Shown here: piece by piece, positions 13,190-28,586 of the stretch
Layout: each line of letters begins with the position of its first letter
How positions within the stretch are numbered: the stretch's first letter is position 1
Origin: Hypomesus transpacificus
Taxonomy: Eukaryota; Chordata; Actinopteri; Osmeriformes; Osmeridae
Assembly (NCBI RefSeq): GCF_021917145.1
Contig: NC_061063.1
Coordinates: 10,260,263 to 10,324,262, forward strand
Direction: 5' to 3'
DNA: 64,000 bases
The notes under the pieces: generated by a model
What the model saw: the letters and a program-made list of their open reading frames with translations, nothing else
What the model was told of the DNA's origin: nothing
Databases searched by the model: none
Translations under genes and position numbers: made by a program

Positions 13190-13358
13190 ATGCGAAGAGC
13201 TGGAAGGAGCAGTACTCTGAGTTATATCGCTCGAACTGAGGATTCGGATTGTAAATCAGAGTAGTGGTACACTGTCCTTTAGCGCCAGTCTGTGGTGAAA
13301 CAATGTTACGGGTCTCATTTAGGTTGCGCCGCTGTTGTGTTTAGTCAAGACATTCATC
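13190..13358. promoter_or_regulatory. Probable shared promoter region of the STPGR gene and meaf6
   Basis: This segment lies just before the meaf6 start codon and upstream of the oppositely transcribed STPGR gene. It is locally richer in CpG (for example GTTGCGCCGCTG just before the start) than the flanks. The transcription start sites themselves are not visible, so this is an inference from position. Confidence 0.35.
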
Positions 13359-16623
<3,265 letters not shown>

Positions 16624-17048
16624 TGAAGAGGATTTCTCTCCAGATTAGGAGGCTAGATTTGGACACCAGACTCTGCATCGGCAGTGAAACAGACACTCTC
16701 TGGATTGTGTGATCTCGTGTATGACTCTGTTAGCTGTCTTCATTTCTGCAGCTTGCATTCTGGACATGGAACATCTCCCTGCTCACGGCAGTTTGATCAC
16801 TAGATTTGTCTTCATTCTTTTTCGGCAGACATGTCCAAAGTGTGTATGTCCTGCATGTTGCTAAAGACCAAGGTGAGGTAGCAGATGTAACTCACACCAC
16901 ATTGTATATTTCAGTATTTATTATGTGACACAAAATCTGTCTGGAGGAAAACCAGTTTGACATTTTGTTAAGTGTTTTGGAGCTGTAGACTATCCACAAA
17001 TCATCTTGTACCTTTTTTTTATTTCAAAATTTGTTTTGCATCCATTTT

Positions 17049-17054
17049 AATAAA
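17049..17054 (+). terminator. meaf6 polyadenylation signal AATAAA
   Basis: A canonical AATAAA lies about 430 bp after the meaf6 stop codon, which gives a 3' UTR of ordinary length. Confidence 0.65.
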
Positions 17055-17127
17055 ACATGCAGAGAAACTCCTGTTTCTAGTTATCTATGTTTCTGCAGAG
17101 TGAGTACGACAGTCTCACAGCAGTTCC

Positions 17128-17215
17128 ACGTTAGTGATCCCAGGGATAGTACAGTAGCTGTTGATCCCAGGGATAGTACAGTAGCTGTTGATCCCAGGGA
17201 TAGTACAGCTTCTGA
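17128..17215. repeat. 27-bp tandem repeat, 3 copies
   Basis: A 27-bp unit containing GATCCCAGGGATAGTACAG occurs three times, just downstream of the meaf6 polyadenylation signal. Confidence 0.85.
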
Positions 17216-18767
17216 GGACGACAGACTCACAGCTCTCTTTCCTCCCTGACTCCTCCCCCAGAGTCTCCCTCACCCAGAGTCAATGGTGGCATCACGGTTG
17301 GTTTCTGCTTTACCTCACAGCTTAGCCCAGTCCAGATATAATAAGTAGGAACTGTTTACACACCGATCCATGACATCATTGCTGCATTCTTCTCTGAAAG
17401 TTCTCAGACTTCGCTTGTTTAACAACAATATTTACATTTGGATGAACCCCAAAGATAAAAGCTCAGGAAACACTCTAGAGTCAGTCCTGATTGGACACAT
17501 GATACGATATACTGTTTTACAAGGCTATATATGATATTACATGTTTGCTTAGTAATTGAGAGTAATTGTTAAGGACGTTGTCAGCAACATGATGAATCAG
17601 ATTTGCCCACCAGGTGGAGCTAGAGGTCATTAGATCAGTAATGGATGCTGTTCTAAAGGTGTCTACAAGGTTATGAAGAGGCGGCTGAACCAATGTTATC
17701 ATCCAGCTGTTTGGTTATCCTTAATCATATGAGTCGTGTGTTGAGTCTCACTATTCTCTTGGCAGTAGGATGATCCCTTAACTACAGTATGATCTTAGTT
17801 CTGCCTCCCAGAAAACTGGTGAAAAACAGCCTTTGTAGCCAAAAAAGATTTTAAAAAGCCATATTTTGCCCTGTTTTGTGTCAGTGCCTAAAGACTAGCC
17901 AGGCACATTCATACTTGACTAGAGACACCCAGCAGAAGAGACATGTTGACAGCCACAATAGAGAGGCTATCTGGGAAACATCTCTCCCAGGAATGTGTTT
18001 CTTGGTTTCATGGTGCCTCAGCGCCACACTATTTCAGAGTCACATTTCCAGAGGAATGTCCTCAAGCATCACAGTGTTATATCTTCCTTCTTCCTCCCAG
18101 CCTGCCCTCCCAGCCACTCACCTCACAGTGATCTGTTTCTGGAGGCTAAGTCAGGGTTCTTCTGTCACAGCAGACCTGCTGGGACCCTCGTGAAGGGTGA
18201 CTGTTGGACGTGACACGGGGTAGAAATGAGATATCGTCTAGCCCTGGTGTGGCTGTCTCTCTGAGTCTGGAGCTCTGGAATCCAGACAGGAGGCTGTGGT
18301 TGGACCAGGTTAGGTTTCAGCCTGTGAGTCATGTGTAAGTCATAGGTAGAAAATTTTACTTTAAACTGGTTACATGACCTTTGACCTTTTAATTGTTATT
18401 TGGAGGGCTATTCCAGTTCCAGTCTGAGCCATGGGTTGTGTCATGTCATGTTAAATGATAGACAGCAATAAATCATCTTATTTCTCCTTAAAACAAATTC
18501 ATAAACACCGTTTTCCTGAAATAACTGCAGGGATGCAGCTGTAGTATAATTCCCACAGTGTCTTGTACTGTTGTTTGCATGTCCGTACACAGACACAGCT
18601 CATTGTGTGTCTGCAGGCTACAGTGTGTCGTTGTGTTTGGACTGTGGGTGGTCACATGTGTTATTTAGATTTGTTTAGCAGCTGCCATCGGCAAAATGCT
18701 CTTGAACACGGTCCAGAGGAGCGCCGATACACCGGGACGCCGCGGTGCTGTGTGGGTGCTGTGATCT

Positions 18768-19757
18768 ACGTATCAAACAGCCCTCCTCCTCTGCTCTGGG
18801 TCTACGTATCAAACAGCCCTCCTCCTCCTCTGCTCTGGGTCTACGTATCAAACACAGCCCTCCTCCTCCTCTGCTCTGGGTCTGCGTATCAAACACAGCC
18901 CTCCTCCTCTGCTCTGGGTCTACGTATCAATCACAGCCCTCCTCCTCCTCTGCTCTGGGTCTGCGTATCAAACACAGCCCTCCTCCTCCTCTGCTCTGGG
19001 TCTACGTATCAATCACAGCCCTCCTCCTCCTCTGCTCTGGGTCTGCGTATCAAACACAGCCCTCCTCCTCCTCTGCTCTGGGTCTACGTATCAATCACAG
19101 CCCTCCTCCTCCTCTGCTCTGGGTCTACGTATCAAACACAGCCCTCCTCCTCTGCTCTGGGTCTACGTATCAATCACAGCCCTCCTCCTCCTCTGCTCTG
19201 GGTCTGCGTATCAAACACAGCCCTCCTCCTCCTCTGCTCTGGGTCTAGGTATCAATCACAGCCCTCCTCCTCCTCTGCTCTGGGTCTACGTATCAAACAC
19301 AGCCCTCCTCCTCCTCTGCTCTGGGTCTACGTATCAAACACAGCCCTCCTCCTCCTCTGCTCTGGGTCTGCGTATCAAACACAGCCCTCCTCCTCCTCTG
19401 CTCTGGGTCTACGTATCAATCACAGCCCTCCTCCTCCTCTGCTCTGGGTCTACGTATCAAACACAGCCCTCCTCCTCCTCTGCTCTGGGTCTACGTATCA
19501 AACACAGCCCTCCTCCTCTGCTCTGGGTCTACGTATCAATCACAGCCCTCCTCCTCCTCTGCTCTGGGTCTACGTATCAAACACAGCCCTCCTCCTCCTC
19601 TGCTCTGGGTCTGCGTATCAAACACAGCCCTCCTCCTCCTCTGCTCTGGGTCTGCGTATCAAACACTGCCCTCCTCCTCCTCTGCTCTGGGTCTGCGTAT
19701 CAAACACTGCCCTCCTCCTCCTCTGCTCTTGATCTACGTATCAAACACAGCCTCCTC
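18768..19757. repeat. 38-41-bp minisatellite, about 24 copies
   Basis: Units contain GTCTACGTATCAAACACAGC followed by (CCT)n and CTGCTCTGG. Length varies between 38 and 41 bp through loss of one CCT triplet, with A/T and A/G variants. About 24 units span roughly 1 kb. Long open frames across it are a by-product of a repeat without stops. Confidence 0.93.
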
Positions 19758-20130
19758 CTCCCCTGGCCAAACAAGGCCTCTACTCCACATCCCCACTAAC
19801 GGGGTCAAACGTTTTTAAGAAGAAGTCATGGGAAAGCCAGGGTCACAGGAACATGGTCTCATGTGATTGGGGGTTTTGTGAGGATTCAAGTAAGTCTTGA
19901 TGCAGGGATTTTCAGTTTATGGATCGTTGGAATGAACTCAAGTATTGTTACAGAGACTTGCAGCGACATGTGAGGCAGAACATTTAAGGGTTATATATAA
20001 TTTATATACATTATTTTTTTACTTTTCCCCCCCACACTCACTGAAATGAGAGGAGTGAGGAGAACAGAGAAGCCTTAAACAGAGTAGATGAAAGCAGAGC
20101 AATAGAGCACTGTTGAGTTTAGTTCATTGT

Positions 20131-20478
20131 CATTTAGCACAGTGGTTTATCAGTGGTTCCCAACCCTGGTTCAGGGCACGCCTGTCCTGCATGTTTCAGA
20201 TGTTTCCCTGCTCCAACACACCTGATTCAAATGTGTTAGAGCAGGGAAACATCTAAGACATGCGGGACATGGGTGCCATGAACCAGGGTTGGGAACCACT
20301 GATTTAGCAGACGCTCTTATCCAGAGCGACTTACAGTAAGTACATGGACATTCCCCCAGGCAAGTAGGGTGAAGTGCCTTGCCCAGGGACACAACGTCCT
20401 ATTGCATGGCCGGAAATTGAACTGGTAACCTTTTGATTAATAGCCCGATTCCCTAACCGCTCGGCCATCTGACTCCAC
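20131..20478 (-). mobile_element. tRNA-type SINE with L2-like tail, split by a hAT MITE
   Basis: Read on the minus strand, the element starts with a tRNA-like head (box A-like TGGCCGAGCGGTTAGGG and box B-like GGTTACCAGTTCAATTTCC). It continues through GGCAAGGCACTTCACCCTAC to the tail CGCTCTGGATAAGAGCGTCT. That tail matches the 3' end of the L2 copies in this window, so L2 machinery probably moved it. Related copies lie at 25411-25582 and 57168-57367. A hAT MITE (20140-20301) is inserted near the tail end. Confidence 0.8.
20140..20301. mobile_element. hAT-type MITE with 8-bp target duplication
   Basis: The ends are inverted repeats (CAGTGG... and GGTTGGGAACCACTG), and the whole element nearly folds into a hairpin. 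ATTTAGCA flanks both sides (20132-20139 and 20302-20309), the 8-bp duplication expected of hAT transposons. The target lies within the SINE. There is no coding capacity. The left end carries a small extra CAGTGGTTTAT duplication. Confidence 0.85.
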
Positions 20479-20754
20479 CAGTAGTCCTCATCAAGTACTT
20501 ATCAATGGCAAACCTATTTTAGAAAAAAAATTAACAATATTAATAAGTAATAAGTGTTTAAAAACTTTTTTTCGTTTTTTTTGTACAACCTTTTAAAAAA
20601 AATATATATACTTGTTCAACCTTTCAAAACTTTTTTTCACACACAGTGAAAGGGGAGAGAGAAGAGAGAAGCCTAAAACAGAGTAAAGCAGATTAGAGCA
20701 GAGTACAATAGAGTCCTAATCAAATCTGCTTTGCTCCAAAACTAAATTAATAAG

Positions 20755-20920
20755 CCTGGCTTCAAAATGTAAGAAGTAGAAAGTACAGATATTTGTGTAA
20801 AAAATGTAAGGAGTGAAAGTAAAAAGTTGACAGAAAAATACAAAGTAAAGTACTGATACCAGAAAAATCTACTTAAGTACAATAACGAAGTATTTGTACT
20901 TTGTTACTTCCCATCTCTTT
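20755..20920. mobile_element. Remnant of a fish hAT-type interspersed repeat
   Basis: Blocks such as AAGTAAAGTACTGATACC, CTACTTAAGTAC and AACGAAGTATTTGTACTT resemble a very common teleost non-autonomous hAT-like repeat ending near TTACTTCCCATCTCT. Only one end is clear, so I treat it as a truncated remnant. The assignment is from memory of the family. Confidence 0.5.
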
Positions 20921-21644
20921 GCAACACCAACAAACAGAACAACAATTATTCAGTTCAAGATGCAGATGTTGGTGACATCTTGCTGTGCTTCACTTTGTTG
21001 ACAGTGAAAGTGTTTGTTCTGGTCAATGTTGTTTCTCACTGGATTTCAGGGGAAAGTCACATGATCACAGCAGCCTAGCAATGCTGCTGTGAAAGCTGCA
21101 CGATCACAAACTTTAGAATGGTAACAGGTCAAAGTTAGTTAATAAGTTAATGTCTGCTTTAAATAGTATTACTATTGGTTGCAATATATACAGGAAGTAA
21201 GTTACCTAACAAGCAAATCCTGGAACTGTTATTTTACTATTGTGGACTTTTTGTTAACATTGTACATTCATCCTTAATGGCACAATATTCAGATTTAAGA
21301 TCATATCTTTATTTCATGCAAAAGTGCAGATTGTAACAATTATAACATACAATTATCTTATTACTGGTAATACAAATAACATTGTTACAGTAAAAAAGGC
21401 ACAACAATTGTGTTATAGTGACATAAAAGCTCTCATTACCAAATTACACAAATGTGAATTTTTTTGTTTTGGAATAAAATATACTTTTGTGTACTTGCAA
21501 AATCATATTGTACAAACTGTGCATATACCTAACGTCTACTAGGTAATGACACACGTTGGCATCACCTATATTACCTTCTCCTTTGATGCTCTGTCTGTTT
21601 GAAATCCTTCTGAAGAGACCATAAACACAGACCACACCTGGCTC

Positions 21645-21728
21645 ACCACCTGTCTGAAGACCTGTCTGAAGAAGACCTGTCTGAAGACCTGTCTGAAGAC
21701 CTGTCTGAAGACCTGTCTAAAGAAGACC
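21645..21728. repeat. 12-bp tandem repeat
   Basis: GAAGACCTGTCT is repeated about six to seven times, with insertions of GAA. Confidence 0.85.
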
Positions 21729-22188
21729 TGGTCTGGCGTCTTCTTCTCCTTTATCTTCTCAGGTACACTTCTCTCTGAGTTTTCCTCATATATCTCTGGG
21801 CATGAGCTTGTAAAAAAAAAAAGAAGAGCTTTACAAATAACATGTGACCGCTTGATTCCTATAAGTCAAGCAAGATTTTTTTAGCAAGAGCACAAGATAA
21901 ACATTATAAATATATGATGAAATTATACATGTAGTGGCTATAAGATATCTACCGTTTGCTGCATTTAGACTGTACATACATTTCAATAAGCTTTGTTTGA
22001 AACACACAGTCAACAACAAAGACATGCATGCAATACAAAAATATTCCACTGTGATTGTATACTCTAGGGTACTCGAGGGTCATCGGTAGAATACACGTGG
22101 GGTTAAAGGGTTAGAGGCTGTTTAGGTCTGGTCATGAAACACTGCATCTGATTGGTCAGCCGTGGCTCCTGGAAGTGAAGGGCGAAGC

Positions 22189-25100
22189 TCATTCGTCGCT
22201 GTTGCAGTCTTTACAGAGGATGAGATCTCGGTCGGGGAAGAAACCGGCGCCCACCAGCGACACGGAGCAGCGAGAACACTTGAAGCAGGGCTGGTGCCAC
22301 TGACGCTCCTGGAACGACACGTACTTCCCTTCCCCGAACCCTGGAGAGAAACACAACATCTCACGTGAGAAACACAACATCTCACGTGACAAACAACACC
22401 ACCCGTGTCAGATGCTGATGAATGGATGAATGATGCCTCTCGTCTCCGCAAAACAAGGGCACATCTCACAAAGACACAAAGATTCCTAACATGAAGCTCA
22501 GTGGATATCAAAAGTTAACTGCGATAGTACTTATAGGACTTAATAACACACACAGATCTGCCAACTCTTTGGGTACTCTGTGTTCTCTGTGCAACACATT
22601 CTAAATAAACGCCAAAGGCTGTCCTTGCGTTGTCTGTGCTGTAGGGTGCTTCGCCTCTCTGCCTGGACTGGTAGAAAATACCAGGATTAAGCAAGACTTT
22701 GTTTTCAGTTTCATCACCAATAAATCATTCCTACCACAAAGTCCATGTGTTTATTTTCAGTTTGACAACTTTGGATTTGGCCCTGATAATGTCTGCAACG
22801 TCTCCCTCCCCAAGTGGCCCATAACCACCAGAGTGTCTCAAAGACCGTGGCACTAAAGACTGTTACACAACCAACCTGTGATGGCGGTGTTGCAGAAGGC
22901 ACACTTCTGTGCGTACAGGTTGCTGAAGCACTTGACGCAGTAGGGGCTGTCTCCCTGGGAGGTGAAGGGTTGTCCCGCCAGAGGTATCTGGCACCCTGTA
23001 CACAGGAAACACTCCTTGTGCCACGTCTCGTCCTTGTAGGTCACCCCTCCCTGAGCCAGGGTCTGTGTCAGGGATCCAGACACAGAACCATCAACCACCG
23101 GGTTAGGTTAGGGTTTGTTTCCTGCTTCATTGGGAAGTTTTTGTAAGTGAAGGGTGACAAGAAGGGCAGGTAGAAAGAGAGAGGACATGCAGCAAAGGGC
23201 CCAGGTCAGATTTGAACCCAGGCAGTTATGGTAAGACCTCAGTATACATGGTGCACACCTTATCTCCCCCGTGGCTGTATTGTGAGGGACTGGTAGCTCA
23301 CCTTCTTGCAGTGTGTGCATCGCGGGGCAAACCTGCCCTCGTAGCAGGGGACGCAGTAGTAGAAGTCCTTGTCTGGGATGAAGGCCTGGGCACCGATCGG
23401 CTTCTCACAGCCGTGACACAGGAAACAGTCCTCATGCCAGGTGGATCCTCCGTACTCAAGCTTCCTGGAGCCTGAAGGACAGAGAGAAAGAAGGGAAATT
23501 AAAGGACAGAGAGAAAGGAGGGAAAAAAGAAAAAGAGAGAGGAGAGAAAGAAGGGGAGAGTGCAAGGAAGAAACAAACTACAGTTTGACAGTTGCTAATT
23601 TGTGTGCCAGGTTAGCTTCTACGTTCTTGGGGAATGTCACACACCTTTTGGTTTATTACACACACCTAAAGTGTTCTAACACGCAAACTGAGAACATGGC
23701 AGAGATGATTCACCAATGACTACAGACACTTCGCTTTCGTTTATATAAAGCCAACCAGCCCTGACAAGCTTTGAGTACAACATAATAAGCAGATACAAAC
23801 GGGATAAAAAAGACGTAATACAAATATTATTGTGTGGTTTTCAACGTTTTATGTACTGTTATTCCAACTGAATAAGTGCACAACTTTTTAAATGTCTCAA
23901 ACGCGCACTTCAAGTGGGTGATAAAAGAAGCTAATTAAAAGCGTCATTCATGTGTCTGAAACTGAACATTAGATCTCTTTATCACGGCCTGTGTTTTACA
24001 GGCCTTGGCAGTGAAACTGGTAGGAAGGTCAGACTGCATTTTTAAGTGGGGCGAGGGGGCAGTATAGCATTTAACTGCATTCCAACACACAGTACAAAGC
24101 TAACAAAATGGACACCCAGTTCTGAAGAAACACAGAAATAACACCCCACCCTCCCCAGACATCCGACACCCCCACCCTGGTGCTGTGCCACAAGGCCCCT
24201 GAGGGTTCAACAGCCTGGAAGGCTTCCAGTGGAGCTTCCAGTGGAGCAAACACGCTATCACACCGTCACATCTAAGCTGTCACACCCTGCAAAAGCAGAA
24301 CTCGTTAGCCTCTTTGCATCTCCCACACCTGTGTGACAGCTCATCCCCTGAGAGTCTGTGACAGGCTGCACATGCTGCCAGGTCAAGGGAACTAGGTGAT
24401 GGTGCGATCACAGTCCTACTGCATCATGGGAAGTGTAGTTCACCTGGCATGACGGTCTTGTCGCAGGCCACGCATTTAGAGGAGAACTCATTGCAGTAGC
24501 AGTCGTTGCAGACCAGCGCCTCCTCCTGGCTGGTGAAGGGTTCGTCTGCTAGCGAGCGTTCGCAGCGGAAACACCGGAAACAGTGTTCATGGTAGTGTCT
24601 GTCCTCGTAGAACAGCTCCTGGAGGAAGGAGACAAACAGGATTAAGATGGAGAGGAGAGAGAGGGAGAGAGAGGGGAGAGGAGAGGGGAGGAGAGGGAGA
24701 GAGAGGGGAGAGGAGAGAGAGGGAGAGAGAGGGAAGAGGAGAGGGGAGGAGAGGGGAGAGGAGAGGGAGGAAGAGGGAGGAAGGGAGGGAGAGACAGAGA
24801 GGGAGGGACATAAAGGGAGGGATAAGAGGGGGAGGCAATGAAGAGAGCTAGTGTAGGGCGTTCCACACAGAGAACATTAGAGTTTAAGAGACCATTGACC
24901 ACCGTCAAACCTTGTAATCTTTACTGTGTGCAATCTTGACCTTCGACAGTCTGTTAGAGGCAACTATGTGCTGTTGAACATAGTTTTACTCTCCACAGTC
25001 ATCAGTATCCAGGAGTAAATACTGAAGCCCTGCACATGGGGAGTGTGCTGCTTGTGTTTGAGTTTAGCTGCAGAGCAAGCAAACACTGTTAGATAAACAG

Positions 25101-25975
25101 CCCCTATTATTAATGATTCCACTATGGTCTGGGTGAAGGAAGACAAGTCTGATGTATGGCTTTTCTCAGAAACGGCCCCAGTGGAGAGAGCAGGACAGCG
25201 GGGGTGATGTACTATGTGGAGGAAAGAGAGCCAAAGAAAGCTGGGTGTATATTTACTGCTTCTCCTTCTGAGAGACTCCATAAGTCACAGGTCACTGGCT
25301 GCCCGTGGCGCACATGGGTGTTCCTCATGTTTGGAAGAAGAAGAAACCAACAGGTCTCCATGTTGGCAGGACGTGACGCCAGACTACCAGGGACTGGACA
25401 TTTACACTTTGTCATTTAGCAGACACTCTTATCCAGAGCGACTTACAGTAAGTACAGGGACATTCCCCCCGAGACAAGTAGGGTAAAGTGCCTTGCCCAC
25501 GGACACAACGTCATTTGGCAATCGAACCGGCAACCATCTGATTAATAGCCCGACTCCTTAACTGCTTAGCCATCTGACCCCATACATGACGCCAGACTAC
25601 AAGGCACTGCACATTACCAGGTATTTCATCTCTGGGCATGAGCTTGACATGCCCAGAGAAGTGCTGGAAACAGTATGCACCAACCCTAAAACACATGAAG
25701 ACTCACACACTCACACACTGAAATTTGGTTCAGTTCTGGAGACGGAGAACGCACGTATCTTTTCTGCCACGCACACACACATACACACAGCTTACCCTGG
25801 CATTGTGTCCGATGAGTTGCTTGCACTCCTGACAGGTGTTAGCATACAGGCGATCGTAGCAGGGGATACAGTGAGGAACCTCCTCCAGCTGAATGTATTT
25901 GCGTCCGTACAGGGACTCCTTGCAGTTCCCACAGTCGAAAGGCTCACTCATGGCCGATTCAGCTCCTGGAGAGAC
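22189..25975 (-). CDS. fhl3: fhl3: four and a half LIM domains 3
   Basis: FHL3 is a LIM-only adaptor found in muscle focal adhesions and the nucleus, where it binds actin and transcription factors. Coding exons on the minus strand are 25951-25796, 24618-24444, 23471-23302, 23062-22876 and 22340-22189. They give 840 nt, or 279 aa, against 280 in human FHL3. The protein has the half LIM domain (MSEPFDCGNCKESLYG) followed by four zinc-binding LIM domains with regular Cys/His spacing, for example WHEDCFLCHGCEKP and WHKECFLCTGCQIP, ending CKDCNSDE. All phases agree. The start codon is preceded by a 24-nt UTR piece whose acceptor is at 25976, so the first exon is non-coding and lies upstream (see 31546). 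Intron 1 is about 5.6 kb and contains a SINE, an L2 end and a hAT repeat. Confidence 0.95.
22344..22390 (-). repeat. 21-bp duplication next to the fhl3 last-exon acceptor
   Basis: GAGAAACACAACATCTCACGT occurs twice in tandem, a few bases upstream (in transcript sense) of the 3' splice site of the last fhl3 exon. Confidence 0.8.
24640..24835. repeat. GA-rich (purine) tract in fhl3 intron
   Basis: About 190 bp consist almost only of G and A on the + strand. In the fhl3 transcript this is a long pyrimidine tract ending just upstream of the exon 2 acceptor (24619). Confidence 0.85.
25411..25582 (-). mobile_element. tRNA-type SINE with L2-like tail
   Basis: This belongs to the same family as 20131-20478. 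The minus strand carries a tRNA-like head (TGGCTAAGCAGTTAAGG and GGTTGCCGGTTCGATTGCC), a body with AAGGCACTTTACCCTACTTG, and the tail CGCTCTGGATAAGAGTGTCT. It lies in fhl3 intron 1. Confidence 0.8.
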
Positions 25976-27857
25976 TGATCACAACCTGAAGGGGATGTTG
26001 GCTGGGGGAGAGGGAGCTGGGAGAGAGCGAGAGAAAAATTGAAGGAGGTGACCCAGGAGGTAAACAGACGGTTAATTTGCTTTTCTTATTTAATCGATCA
26101 GGTGTTTTTCTATAAGAAATTGAGAAAGGGCTGAGTACACATTTCAATGGAAGAGTTGTGACCAAAATAAATCTCTAATTTCATATTCTCCTGTGTTCTC
26201 CTCCCGTTCTCTTGTGAATTAGTTGCTCCTCACATCATTTTCCTACCTCCCCCTCATTATAAGGAAATATTTTATGGCAGTTTGAGCAATAAATAATATT
26301 AATTGCAGACTGAGCTATGATGGCACAGCTTTTTCTATGTCAAAGGCTTGCCTTTAAGACTCTGGTCCTCCTGAAAATAAGGCAAACAGTTCCAGTGTTT
26401 GTCACCTCCGGAAGTGTGGATAGCTGGGTCGTAGCTCAACTGTCTTGCAATTGCATGTTCAAGAAAACAATTTCGGGAACTTACCAAAGGCTCCATCATA
26501 CATACAAATGCAAACAGCACGGGGGCGACTTGCCAATGACCAATGTTTTTGCCAAAATGGGCATAGATTTTTCTGACCATAAGACTTGTCGCCATCATAT
26601 AAGGAATAACAGAATCATTTGGGAATTCAGCATTATTCCCCTGGCCAACGACAGCATCAGTCAACGACTCTAAAGGCACACACGTATAAATGTTTCTCTT
26701 GGACGAGGGTTTGTTTACCATTTCTTTCCGTCTTCTGGGTGAAGAAAGACTTGAAAGGCTTTGAATACGTCAGCAGCTGGCCAGGATGGTGAGCAGCAGA
26801 GAGCCAGGCTGTGGTCACGAGAGGGCCAACCCCTGGGGGGGACTCAGAAACACGTCACATGGTCCCTGAACCAGCGCTATGCTCCTCATGAAGGTTCTTG
26901 GTTCCACCTGTGAGCAGCTGGTCTGACACGGGCCAGACGAGCTGGAAGCAAACCTCGGCTCATGAAAGGAATTTCACAGAGCAGATCTTTTACAGGTCTT
27001 GTGGTTAATGTTACACCTGGTCCCTAAAACGCCAGCATGATTGTCTGGCTAACACATTCCACATGAAGTGCTCAATGTTTTAGTTAGAACAACCAATCAA
27101 CGCAAGTAGAGCCAGAAAGACTTCACTTTTACAAACCTCATAAGTCACAGAGGCATCTGCCTTTGTATCCTCCCTAACAAGACTGCCTCTGCTTTAGAGG
27201 CAGTCCTCTGCTTTAGAGGCAGTGCTCAAGGTCAAAGGCACAGGGATGGAAACCAAAACATGAATGAGCCCAAACCAGCCGTGTCTGTTTGGACTCACTT
27301 TATGGCCTGGCCGGGGGGAATCTGTGTGACTTCCCTCCCTGGTGTCAAGAGGTTGATGTTTCTATTCTGGGCCATCCATCTGTAGAACGACCGCAGCACT
27401 GATACAACAATGGCCTTCCTTCCGGGCATGGTTTTAATGTCTTATTGCGTGACAACTTCTGCAAATGCATTCTCTGCTCTGCCGCTGTGGTGTCCAGTTT
27501 TAGACACTGGAACGTTTTATCATGATGATTCACATCAATTGTCCATTAAAAAAATTACAAATTATAATCTTGCACTGTTTACAGTAAGAGACTGCATTTT
27601 CTCTTCAAATGAGATAGATATTTTCTCTGTTCCAGGCCCCTAGGGCTGTTTTCACTCCAAACTGAAATGTCATCTAGACCTCCTGCTACAGTTCCCAACA
27701 ACAAGGACATATTCCCATTCTTTTGGAGTGAAATGTCTCACCCAACACGATTGACATATGTACAGAAGCTGTGCCTCATTGATCTGTCTGTGTCACGGCT
27801 GAGGGCATGCCAGCCTGGGACGACATGAGACCAGGCCTTACTGCTGCTTGCTTTTCT

Positions 27858-28103
27858 ACAGGTACACTTGCACTTATAGCAATTCATCTTGTTAATTGTA
27901 ACTTGCTTAACTACATGCTCTTATGGTTCCTCCCTTTGGCACTTATTTTTTGGTTATTCACAATGTGTGCTTCTTGTTTTGGCTACCCGCAATGCTTTGA
28001 GGCTATCTTGTTGTTATTATCAGTGACCTATGCACTTTGTAAAGCTCTCTCTTGGAAGTCGCTTTGGATAAAGCGTCTGATAAATGAATAAATGTAAATG
28101 TAA
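27858..28103 (+). mobile_element. L2 LINE 3' end (short copy)
   Basis: This matches the 3' UTR of the L2 at 7300-8279 almost throughout, including CAGGTACACTTGCACTTA, TACATGCTCTTATGGTTCC and the end CGCTTTGGATAAAGCGTCTG plus an AATGTAAATGTAAT tail. It contains no coding part. Confidence 0.85.
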
Positions 28104-28511
28104 TTGTATATGTATATATAATATATAATCTGGTGAGAGATTAAAGACATCAACTAAAAGCTTTACACTATAAGCCAGACAGTAAGACTCTTCAAACTTG
28201 GTCGACAACCAGACCTCTTTCTGTCTCTCCTTCCTTCCTCCCCCTCTCTTCCACTTCCTCCCTATCCCTTCCTCTCCTTGTTTCCCTCCCTCTACCTCTC
28301 ACTCTCACTCCATCTGTCTCCCTCTCCCTCCGCTTCTCTTTCATCCTCCCCCTCTTTCTTTCCTTCAAAGCATGGCGTTGTCCTTGTAGCACCAACCTGA
28401 GAGTCTTCAGAGCAGTGCCAGCTGGACCTGCAGGTGATTTCTGAGGCTGTGTGCTACTCTGCTCATGTTTCCCAGCAGGGGAATCAAGGTGTCTATGCTG
28501 CTTTCAAAACA

Positions 28512-28586
28512 CAGACAAAACATACTACTGCAAACATACTACTGCAAACATACTACTGCAAACATACTACTGCAAACATACTACTG
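28512..28586. repeat. 14-bp tandem repeat, 5 copies
   Basis: AAACATACTACTGC is repeated five times. Confidence 0.9.

Larger units (their letters stand above)
17055..22188. other. Intergenic region between convergent meaf6 and fhl3
   Basis: No protein gene is recognisable. The region holds a 27-bp tandem repeat, a large minisatellite at 18.8-19.75 kb, a SINE split by a hAT MITE, a hAT-type repeat remnant and a 12-bp repeat, all listed separately. The last part, up to 22188, includes the fhl3 3' UTR. Confidence 0.6.

Noticed and set aside
18563-19732. 389-codon + strand open frame of Ser/Leu/Pro repeats
   Set aside because: It is a translation of the 38-41-bp minisatellite, with no homology or splice context.
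24587-24908. Ser/Pro/Leu-rich minus-strand frames
   Set aside because: They are readings through the GA-rich tract in an fhl3 intron.
26317-26721. Overlapping 118- and 128-codon frames in fhl3 intron 1
   Set aside because: No domain, no splice support, opposite-strand overlap; probably chance open frames.
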